Shown: piece after piece, positions 35,727 to 42,881 of the stretch
Layout of the letters: each line of letters starts with the position of its first letter
Position numbering within the stretch: position 1 is the stretch's first letter
DNA from: Niastella caeni
Lineage (GTDB): Bacteria > Bacteroidota > Bacteroidia > Chitinophagales > Chitinophagaceae
Length of the DNA stretch: 64,000 nt
Assembly: GCF_004834005.1 (NCBI RefSeq)
Contig: NZ_STFF01000013.1
Coordinates: 97,100-161,099, forward strand
Reading direction: 5' to 3'
Notes under the pieces: model-generated
What the model saw: only the letters and a program-made list of their open reading frames with translations
What the model was told of the DNA's origin: nothing
Database searches by the model: none
Translations under genes and position numbers: made by a program

Positions 35727-37235
35727 ATGAAAAAGTTTAGTATAATATTCATAGCAATAATGCTGATGGGTTTGGGCTCGTGTAAAAAATGGGTTGAGTA
35801 TGACCCCCATGACGACTTTGTAATTACAGAGATAGATTACCTTAAATCGGAGGCCGATTACCGTGCTCTGGTAGTGGGTGTTTATTCGCCGTTGCAATGG
35901 TTGAACCAGGTTGTGCCGGTAAGCGATATTGCGTCGGACGATGCGGTATCGGGCGGCGAAAGTGCTGCCGATGTATTATCGCTTCAGCAAATAGATGATT
36001 ATACGTACTATCCGGTTAATGCAACACTGGCCGATCTGTGGCAGGTAAGCTACGAAGGGATCAACCGCGCAAACTATTTACATCAGTATAAAGAAATAAA
36101 TCTGGCAGGCCAAACCGTGAACTTTGCCGGTAAAGAAGCACTGTACGGCGAGGTATATTTTTTAAGGGCCTGGTTTTATTTCACGCTTGTAAAAATGTTC
36201 GGCGATGTTCCCTTGTTCACCGAGAGAAGACTGACATTGTCTGATTCACGAAAATTAGCAAGATCATCCAAAGCAGAAGTATATAAACAAATTGAGCAGG
36301 ACTTAACCGCGGCCATTGCCGTATTACCGGCCGTGCAATCAGATAAAGGGCGCGTTACCAAATATGCCGCACAGGCGCTGTTAGGTAAAGTATTCCTGTA
36401 CCAGAACAAATTTACCGAGGCCGCTACCATGCTCGAAAATGTTATTACCGCCAATGCCTTTGCACTGGTGAGTGATTTTGGGTCAATCTTTTTGCAGAGC
36501 GGTGAAAACGGTCCTGAATCGGTATTTGAAATTCAATACTCAAACGGACAAGGCACTTACGACTGGAATCATGTAACAAGAGGACAGGGGAACTATGCTG
36601 TTCAACAATGCGGCATCCGGGGCTTGAATGGTTCAGGCAATATGCCCTATGCGTCTGGATGGAGCACCAATTTGCCAACACAAAATTTGGCCAGGGCCTT
36701 TGAAACCGGCGACCAAAGAAAGACGGTAACCATTCTGGATATTGAAGCCTATAAGTCGGCCAATCCTTCTTTTAACATAACCTACCAGGCGGCGCCGTAT
36801 AAGAATACCGGCCTGTACAATCAAAAATATCTGCCGCGCAAAGGCGAAACCTCAGGACAGGTTGAATTGAACTACCTGAATAATTACAGAACCATTCGTT
36901 ATGCCGATGTATTGCTGATGGCGGCCGAAGCAAACAACAGGGCAACGGCTGCCAACGATCAAAAAGCAAGGACCTATCTGAACCTGGTGCGGCGCAGGGC
37001 TTTTGCCGATCAGTTGCACGACATAACGGCCGGCGGTACTGCCTTATATGATGCGATTTTGAACGAAAGACGACTGGAACTGGCGATGGAAGGAGAACGT
37101 TTTTTTGATCTCGTAAGAACAGGCAGGGCATCAACGGTGCTGGGGGCGCTTGGTTTTGTAGCCGGTAAGCACGAAGTGTTTCCCATACCACAAACCGAAG
37201 CAGATGGTGGTTTAACGCAAAACAACGGCTATTAA
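35727..37235 (+). CDS. SusD/RagB family lipoprotein (PUL 2)
   Basis: The 502-residue protein has a lipobox near residue 19 (MLMGLGSCKKW) and the classical SusD features. These are YRALVVGVYSPLQW, GEVYFLRAWFYFTLVKMFGDVPLF, a central binding lobe, RYADVLLMAAEANNRA, and a C-terminal NERRLELAMEGERFFDLVRTG followed by HEVFPIPQTE. It works with the upstream SusC as the glycan-binding lid. It is shorter than the SusDs of PULs 1 and 3, which is normal variation. It is followed after a short gap by two glycan-binding lipoproteins and two GH16 enzymes, all in one direction. Confidence 0.96.
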   Translation: MKKFSIIFIAIMLMGLGSCKKWVEYDPHDDFVITEIDYLKSEADYRALVVGVYSPLQWLNQVVPVSDIASDDAVSGGESAADVLSLQQIDDYTYYPVNATLADLWQVSYEGINRANYLHQYKEINLAGQTVNFAGKEALYGEVYFLRAWFYFTLVKMFGDVPLFTERRLTLSDSRKLARSSKAEVYKQIEQDLTAAIAVLPAVQSDKGRVTKYAAQALLGKVFLYQNKFTEAATMLENVITANAFALVSDFGSIFLQSGENGPESVFEIQYSNGQGTYDWNHVTRGQGNYAVQQCGIRGLNGSGNMPYASGWSTNLPTQNLARAFETGDQRKTVTILDIEAYKSANPSFNITYQAAPYKNTGLYNQKYLPRKGETSGQVELNYLNNYRTIRYADVLLMAAEANNRATAANDQKARTYLNLVRRRAFADQLHDITAGGTALYDAILNERRLELAMEGERFFDLVRTGRASTVLGALGFVAGKHEVFPIPQTEADGGLTQNNGY

Positions 37236-37255
37236 TTCTTCACAAAAAATTGTTT

Positions 37256-38812
37256 ATGCAGAAATATATAACTGGCCTGGCCATACTCACCACATTGGTT
37301 GCCGGATGCAAAAAAGACAACTATGATGATCTGTCGCTGCTGGCTTCGGCAGAAGACCCGCAAAAATTGTCGGCCCTGTATGAAATTACCCAGGACAATA
37401 CCGGTTTGGTTACTATAACTCCCAATGGAGAAAGCGTTTCTTATTACGAGGTGTTTTATGGCGATGGAACCAGCACGCCGGCAAAAGTTCAGCCCGGTGA
37501 CACTACAAAGCATATTTATGGCGAAGGTGTTTATAATGTAAAAACGGTTGCGCATAACCTGGTGGGAAAAACTACCGAACTTACAAAACAGTTAACAGTT
37601 ACGTTCCGGGCTCCTGAAAACCTGGAAGTAACTGCGGCTATTGATCCGGCCAATAACTTTACCGTGAATGTTTCTGCCACGGCCTTATATGAAACCCATT
37701 TTGCGGTGTATTTCGGTACAGGCGCCAATGAAGTGCCGCTTTCGTTTAACGAAGGCCAAACAATAAGCCATACCTATGGTACCTCCGGCACTTATACTAT
37801 AAAAGTGATCGCATTAAGCGGCGGCGCTGCAACTACACAGATAACAAAAAACATCATCATATCGAGCCCGCTCAACCTGCCGCTACAGTTTGAAGCAGCG
37901 GCTTCGAATTATTCATTTACCAATTTCGATGGCGGTAACGCTTCCGTGATCGCCAATCCGCAGGTAAATGGCATCAATACCAGCGCACAGGTAGGCAGAA
38001 TGGTGAAAGGCGCCGGCCAGGTTTGGGGAGGAAGCCTGATCGCCCTCAGCAGCCCGATAGATTTTTCAACGAATAAGATCTTTCGCATGAAGGTGTTCTC
38101 TCCCAGGGCAGGCGCCAAAGTATTATTGAAGGTAGAGAATGCCACCAATTCGGGTATCAGTTACGAAAAAGAAGTAACTACTTCTGTAGCCAATGCCTGG
38201 GAAGATCTGGTGTTCGATTATACAGGCATTAATACTTCTAATGCGTATCACAAAATTGTACTCATTTTTGAGCTGGGCACCATGGGAGATGGCTCTGCCA
38301 ATTTTACGTTCCTCTTCGATGATATTCGCCTGGTGCCCAACGACGTAATGCTTCCCCTGAATTTTGAATCATCTTCGCTCACCTACTCATTTACTGATTT
38401 TGATGGCGGTAGTGCCACAGTGATCAACAATCCGCAATTGAATGGCATCAATACCAGCAGCAAGGTGGGCCAAATGGTGAAGAATGCAGGACAGGTTTGG
38501 GGTGGAAGCTATATTGCATTGACCAACCCGATCGATTTTTCGGTACTGAAAACTTTTCGCATGAAGGTCTTTTCACCCCGGGCCAATGCGAAAGTGCTGC
38601 TGAAGGTAGAGAATTTGAGCAACGGTGGTATTTCATACGAAAAAGAAGTAACCGTTGGTACCGCGAATGCCTGGACCGACTTATCCTTCGATTTCTCCGG
38701 TATCAACACCGGCAATTCTTACCAGAAAATTGTATTGATCTTTGATCTGGGAACCGTGGGCGATGGCTCGTCTGACTTTACTTTCCTGTTCGATGATATC
38801 AGGTTAATGTAA
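37256..38812 (+). CDS. Surface glycan-binding lipoprotein with PKD modules and tandem CBM-like domains (PUL 2)
   Basis: The ATG at 37256 begins a lipoprotein (LTTLVAGCKKD); a TTG at 37250 is less likely. About residues 35-115 and 118-200 are PKD-like beta-sandwiches (YYEVFYGDGTSTPAKVQPGD, HTYGTSGTYTIKVIA). The C-terminal half is a tandem duplication of a ~155-residue module, each copy with FDGG(N/S)A.VI.NPQ, GINTS, AGQVWGGS.IAL, PIDFS, FRMKVFSPRA, KVLLKVEN and FLFDDIRL. The two copies remain very similar at DNA level too, so the duplication is fairly recent. This kind of module resembles CBMs fused to Bacteroidota beta-glucanases. It is expected to bind the same beta-glucan that the GH16 enzymes cut. 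Confidence 0.85.
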   Translation: MQKYITGLAILTTLVAGCKKDNYDDLSLLASAEDPQKLSALYEITQDNTGLVTITPNGESVSYYEVFYGDGTSTPAKVQPGDTTKHIYGEGVYNVKTVAHNLVGKTTELTKQLTVTFRAPENLEVTAAIDPANNFTVNVSATALYETHFAVYFGTGANEVPLSFNEGQTISHTYGTSGTYTIKVIALSGGAATTQITKNIIISSPLNLPLQFEAAASNYSFTNFDGGNASVIANPQVNGINTSAQVGRMVKGAGQVWGGSLIALSSPIDFSTNKIFRMKVFSPRAGAKVLLKVENATNSGISYEKEVTTSVANAWEDLVFDYTGINTSNAYHKIVLIFELGTMGDGSANFTFLFDDIRLVPNDVMLPLNFESSSLTYSFTDFDGGSATVINNPQLNGINTSSKVGQMVKNAGQVWGGSYIALTNPIDFSVLKTFRMKVFSPRANAKVLLKVENLSNGGISYEKEVTVGTANAWTDLSFDFSGINTGNSYQKIVLIFDLGTVGDGSSDFTFLFDDIRLM

Positions 38813-38829
38813 CCGTAAAAAATATTACA

Positions 38830-39726
38830 ATGCAACATTCAATCAAAATACTTACGTGTGCACTGCTGATCATAACAACAGTTGCCGGCTGTAGTAAAAC
38901 AGATTATTCATTTGGCAACATAAAAACACCAATCGGTTTGAATGTAGACGCGGTAGTTGACGGGGCCGATCAGGCCAATCCCAACGGCAACGGTTCGGGC
39001 AGGGTAGCGATAGCAGCCACCGCAACGAACGCACTTTCTTATAAGATCGATTATGGCGATGGAACAACCAGTCTGGAACCATCGGGTATTGTAACGCACA
39101 AATACACCACCACAGGTACCAATACCTATACCATTACGGTTAATGCCATTGGCACTGCCGGCGCCATGAGTACCATCAGTAAACAGGTTACTGTATTTGT
39201 AGCCTTTTCACTGCCTGCCGATATTATGCAAAATCTCACCAATGGCGGCAGCCGTATATGGATCACCGACAGGGAAGCTGCCGGTCATTTCGGAGTAGGC
39301 CCGGCTACTGATTTTTCGCCAATATGGTATGCAGCGGCCCCCAACAGCAGGGAAGCCTGTGCTTATGATGATGAGATCACCTTTTCAAAAGACGCTAACG
39401 GCAAAGTATCGATGACCGTAGATAACAAAGGGACCTCGTTCTCTATAGCTGCGGCTACCGCATTTTATGGTATGAGCGGTGGCGATAACTGCTATTCCCT
39501 CAATACAGGTGGCACCAAACAATTGTCGTTTATGACGGCTACATCTGGTTCTACTTCTGCCAATTCAAGGCAAATTGAATTGGCTGTTCCTGGCAACGGC
39601 ATCATCAATTTTGGCACCGGTGCAACAAAATATGAGATCTTGTCTATTACCGATAGCACAATGCATTTGCGCAATATTGGAGCAGACGGGAATTCGTGGT
39701 ATCAAAAACTAAAAGCGAAATCATGA
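38830..39726 (+). CDS. PKD-domain lipoprotein, putative glycan-binding (PUL 2)
   Basis: The 298-residue lipoprotein has a lipobox in ITTVAGCSK. A PKD domain follows at about 35-130, with YKIDYGDGTTSLEPSGIVTH and YTITVNAIGTAGA. The distal domain (NLTNGGSRIWITDREAAGHFG, WYAAAPNSREACAYDDEITF, KYEILSITDSTMHLRN) is a beta-rich module that often accompanies GH16 loci in Bacteroidota, where it is a surface glycan-binding protein. It has no catalytic dyad. The ATG of the next gene overlaps its stop (ATGA), so the two are translationally coupled. Confidence 0.78.
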   Translation: MQHSIKILTCALLIITTVAGCSKTDYSFGNIKTPIGLNVDAVVDGADQANPNGNGSGRVAIAATATNALSYKIDYGDGTTSLEPSGIVTHKYTTTGTNTYTITVNAIGTAGAMSTISKQVTVFVAFSLPADIMQNLTNGGSRIWITDREAAGHFGVGPATDFSPIWYAAAPNSREACAYDDEITFSKDANGKVSMTVDNKGTSFSIAAATAFYGMSGGDNCYSLNTGGTKQLSFMTATSGSTSANSRQIELAVPGNGIINFGTGATKYEILSITDSTMHLRNIGADGNSWYQKLKAKS

Positions 39727-40757
39727 TGGTAATTAAAATTGTAAAAGCAATTGGCTGTTCGCTTCTTTTTATTTCAACCCTTGCATGCGGCAAAAAGGGA
39801 GGCGATGAAGCAAATAACACGCCTCCCACTAATCTTTCGCTTACTGCAACGGTAAGTACCGATAAAAGCGGCCATGTTACATTTACCGCTACCGCAACCA
39901 ACGCCATTTCCTATGATTTTGATTTTGGTAATGGCGTGTTTCAACTGGCGCCTTCGGGCATTGTAACCTATCGCTACACGGCCTCGGGCATGTACACGGT
40001 AAATGTAACGGCAAAAAGTGCAGGTGGGCAAACCATTTCGAAATCAATACAGGTAACTGTAACCGTTGAACAGTCTGTAATTTGGGCCGATGAATTTGAT
40101 ACGGCCGGAGCGCCCAACAGCGCAAAATGGGGCTACGATCTGGGCGCCGGTGGCTGGGGTAATAATGAATTGCAGTATTACACCAACAGAACCGACAATG
40201 CAGTGATATCGAACGGCACGCTGAAGATCATTGCCAAAGCTGAAAATTACAACGGCAGCGCTTATACCTCGGCAAGATTGTTATCGAAAGACAAGTTCTC
40301 TTTCAAATATGGAAAAATAGAAGCAAGGGCCAAATTACCTGCAGGCGTAGGTACCTGGCCTGCCATCTGGATGCTGGGAAACAACATTACTACTGCCGGA
40401 TGGCCGGCCTGCGGAGAAATAGATATCATGGAGCACGTAGGAAAAGAATTAAATAAAATTTTCGGGACTGTGCATTATATTGGTCACTCGGGTAGTGGCG
40501 GTGTTGGAAACACCGTTACCATTTCGAATGCAACCACCGAATTCCATATTTACACCGTTGAATGGTCGGCCACTTCGATCAGGTTCTTTGTCGACAACCA
40601 GCTTTTCCACACGGTGAACAACAGCAGCAGTTTACCTTTTAATCAAAACTTTTTTATTATTCTGAATGTAGCCCTGGGCGGCAACTTTGGGGGGCCGATC
40701 GATCCGGCATTTTCTTCGGCTGCCATGGAAATCGATTACATCAGGGTTTACCAATAA
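39723..40757 (+). CDS. GH16 endo-beta-1,3-glucanase (laminarinase-type) with PKD domain (PUL 2)
   Basis: The ATG at 39723 starts a 344-residue lipoprotein (lipobox Cys22, FISTLACGKKGG). A PKD module follows (about 35-115, SYDFDFGNGVFQLAPSGIVT), then a GH16 catalytic domain. The active-site motif GEIDIMEH places the nucleophile at Glu232, the assisting Asp at 234 and the acid/base at Glu237. GWGNNELQYYTNR and GTWPAIWMLG are the laminarinase-type cleft signatures, and it ends ALGGNFGG...MEIDYIRVYQ as expected. It should hydrolyse internal beta-1,3 (or mixed 1,3-1,4) glucan bonds at the cell surface. Its start overlaps the preceding stop. Confidence 0.94.
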   Translation: MMVIKIVKAIGCSLLFISTLACGKKGGDEANNTPPTNLSLTATVSTDKSGHVTFTATATNAISYDFDFGNGVFQLAPSGIVTYRYTASGMYTVNVTAKSAGGQTISKSIQVTVTVEQSVIWADEFDTAGAPNSAKWGYDLGAGGWGNNELQYYTNRTDNAVISNGTLKIIAKAENYNGSAYTSARLLSKDKFSFKYGKIEARAKLPAGVGTWPAIWMLGNNITTAGWPACGEIDIMEHVGKELNKIFGTVHYIGHSGSGGVGNTVTISNATTEFHIYTVEWSATSIRFFVDNQLFHTVNNSSSLPFNQNFFIILNVALGGNFGGPIDPAFSSAAMEIDYIRVYQ

Positions 40758-40792
40758 ACATTATCAGGATCAGAACAAAATAACATACACAG

Positions 40793-41698
40793 ATGAAATT
40801 GTTAAGTTACAGGCTTATAGGTATTGTTTGTACATTTTCGGCATTGGCGCTGTTTTCTCATTGTATAGATGCAACCGGCAGATCGGCAGTAAGTGAACCG
40901 GCAAAGATGGATGAGAAAGAAATATTCTTTGATGATTTTTCAGGCCCTGGCCTCGATACATCAAAATGGAATGTGGAGATCACGGGTATGCATTTCAATA
41001 ACGAATTACAGGCCTATGTTGACTCTGTGAATGTGTTGCAGTTTGTAAACGGAACCGAAGGGGAAGGGGCCGAGAACGGGGCGGCATTATTTACGCCGAG
41101 GTTCGTACCGGGATATACAACCGCCGATGGCCGCAAATTTGATTTTATTTCAAGCCGCATCAATACAAGGAATAAAGCGGAGTTTACATCCGGAACAGTA
41201 TCGGCAAGAATTAAGCTCACGGAAGGAGCAGGGTTATGGCCGGCCTTTTGGATACTGGGAACAGGGCAATGGCCGGAAACCGGCGAAATAGATGTCATGG
41301 AATACGTTGGTGAAAAAGACTGGGCAAGTGCAGCCGTACACGGACCCAAATACAGCGGTGATGCCGGCCTGGTAAACAGGTTGTACTTTGCCGATAGCAA
41401 CAATGCTACGCAGTGGCATATTTATTCGGTTGACTGGAAACCCGACAGCCTTATCTTCAAATATGATGGCATAACCATGTTCAGAGTAACCAAGGCAATG
41501 ACTGCTTTTTTTGGGCCCTGGGCATTTGATAATCCCAAATATCTCATTCTGAATTTTGCAGTAGGCGGTGTTTATCCATTTAAAATAAACGGGATCAAAG
41601 AACCGTATTACGGCCTATCTGCTACAACGCTGCAGGCTATAAAGGAAGGCAAAAGCAGGATGCTGGTTGATTGGGTGAGGGTGACCACAAACAAGTGA
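40793..41698 (+). CDS. Second GH16 family glucanase (PUL 2)
   Basis: The 301-residue protein has a signal peptide (IVCTFSALALFSHC, possibly a lipobox) and a GH16 domain without PKD. The catalytic motif GEIDVMEYVG puts the nucleophile at Glu165 and the acid/base at Glu170. FNNELQAYVDSVNV and GLWPAFWILG are also GH16-typical. Compared with the first GH16 it has an inserted VNGTEGEGAENGAALF loop and lacks the EIDYIRVY ending (it has MLVDWVRVTT). The two enzymes therefore are not simple duplicates and may differ in linkage preference or mode. It is the last gene of the PUL 2 operon. Confidence 0.92.
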   Translation: MKLLSYRLIGIVCTFSALALFSHCIDATGRSAVSEPAKMDEKEIFFDDFSGPGLDTSKWNVEITGMHFNNELQAYVDSVNVLQFVNGTEGEGAENGAALFTPRFVPGYTTADGRKFDFISSRINTRNKAEFTSGTVSARIKLTEGAGLWPAFWILGTGQWPETGEIDVMEYVGEKDWASAAVHGPKYSGDAGLVNRLYFADSNNATQWHIYSVDWKPDSLIFKYDGITMFRVTKAMTAFFGPWAFDNPKYLILNFAVGGVYPFKINGIKEPYYGLSATTLQAIKEGKSRMLVDWVRVTTNK

Positions 41699-41872
41699 TG
41701 GAACGTGATGTTTCAAAATCTCACACCTTCCTGCAATACCGGTAAACTGACCGACGTGTTTTGATGTAAATAATCTATTGGTATTTCACGCTGCTGCCTG
41801 CAATAGGGCAGCAGCTTTTCAGTTTCTTTGCCATGGCTTAAGCGATTTTTTCAATCAGGCTCTTAATCAGCT

Positions 41873-42079
41873 AACGGGTTGTACCAGGGTGGGTTTGCCA
41901 ACAGCATACTGCGTTTCATGACCCGCACTCCGGCTGAAGCCCTGAAGGGTGATAACCTGCATTTCTGGCCTTATGGCATCAATGGCGCCCATGAAGATAA
42001 CGGACAGGAGATGCTTTACATCACAAACGTACTCATAATGCAGGGTATGAAAAAAGACGGCCTGCCAAGCAGCTATTAA
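41873..42079 (+). pseudogene. 3' fragment of the HExxH lipoprotein gene
   Basis: The stretch encodes the last ~66 residues of the 27906-29114 product (LYQGGFANSILRFMTRTPAE onward to DGLPSSY), identical at DNA level as far as I can compare. It lacks the zinc motif, FN3 modules and signal peptide, and has no natural start. It is a duplicated gene tail. Confidence 0.9.
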
Positions 42080-42154
42080 CCTGCCATTAGAAATTTGGCA
42101 ATTTCACGCTGATGGACCATATAAATTAAAATGCAGCCAGGCTTTGAATTGGTT
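41873..42154 (+). repeat. Direct repeat flanking the beta-glucan PUL, right copy
   Basis: Same 282 bases as 28908-29189, same orientation, three substitutions by eye. It carries the 3' end of the metallopeptidase gene and the 75 bases after it, then continues into a tail of the 26003-type gene instead of element F. Confidence 0.92.
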
Positions 42155-42341
42155 TTTTGATTTGAACACCTCCGCTGGCGCACAATTGCCTTTTAGATCG
42201 GTCAGCGGCACGACCCTTGATTGTAATTTTGAAGGTATGTATTACAACATCCGGGCAGCAAAAGGTAGTTTTTCAAAACCGGGCAATGGGTCTGTATTGC
42301 GCATACAACCCCAATCCAATTCGATCAATTTGATTTTTTAA
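42118..42341 (+). pseudogene. 3' fragment of the 26003-type enzyme gene
   Basis: Sequence from about 42118 to the stop at 42341 matches 27441-27661 (about eleven substitutions in the last 200 bases, plus a one-base deletion near the start). It encodes NWFFDLNTSAGAQLPF through NSINLIF. The frameshifted left portion (ATATAAATTAAAATGCAGCC) is shared with the DNA upstream of element F at 29.15 kb. Confidence 0.88.
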
Positions 42342-42390
42342 ACCGGATAGGTGTTCTTAAGGCTTCGTCTTAAGGTAAGGGTATTATTAA

Positions 42391-42496
42391 TTGCTTCACA
42401 GAATATATACGCTTAAAGAATTCCATTAATTGGTTCTATCTGTCGGCAGACTCTATAAAAAAGGTAAAGCCCCGCATTGCGGGGTTACCTTTTTTA
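42391..42496 (+). repeat. Dispersed intergenic element, copy G
   Basis: Left arm TTGCTTCACAGAATATATAC at 42391, core AATTGGTTCTATC at about 42428 (some core bases lost), then GTCGGCAGACTC. A very strong hairpin follows (AAAGGTAAAGCCCCGC / GCGGGGTTACCTTTTTT, stem tip at 42470-42484). It follows the duplicated gene tail ending at 42341. The 540 bases from 42342 to 42881 otherwise contain only copy H and no convincing gene. Confidence 0.78.
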
Positions 42497-42660
42497 TGCT
42501 ACATAGTTACATGTTCTAAAAGTGCCAGAAGTTCTCCTGAGGCATGAGTCGTTAGCTACTATCGCTGGCGTTGTAAAAGATTTAGGTATTCAAACATGGA
42601 AGATGGTCAGGGCGCGGGCAGTTATAAGTTAAATTTTTCTATCATTTAGTATACAGGGTT

Positions 42661-42715
42661 AAATAGTTGAGTAATTCCTTTAATTGGTTCCGCCAATACG
42701 CGGCTGGCTTTAGGT
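42661..42715 (+). repeat. Dispersed intergenic element, partial copy H
   Basis: AAATAGTTGAGTAATTCC and the core start AATTGGTTCCGCCAAT at 42681 are present, followed by a diverged CGCGGCTGGC. The right-hand hairpin is not recognisable. In this copy the core stem can still form (ATTGG with CCAAT), though with different bases from the other copies. Confidence 0.6.
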
Positions 42716-42881
42716 AGGGTTGGGCCATGCATGCTGACGCTCTTATGCATACGCTATTCCCAAGCTGGCACTAAAATTGACTTTCGGTTCATTAATTTAC
42801 TGCAGGGGTTTATTTTTCTTCATATTCTATCGCCGGCAGGTGTTAGCTTAATATCAATTCCTCATTTTAAAATGTAATATC

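Noticed and set aside
42540..42640. Short frame reading HESLATIAGVVKDLGIQTW, suggestive of an IS3-type OrfA helix-turn-helix
   Set aside because: It has about 40 codons, no second ORF, no inverted repeats and no clear family match.
1682..42715. Interpretation of the dispersed elements as integron attC sites
   Set aside because: The GTTRRRY/RYYYAAC core sites are absent and there is no tyrosine recombinase in the window; the left-arm/core/hairpin order also differs.
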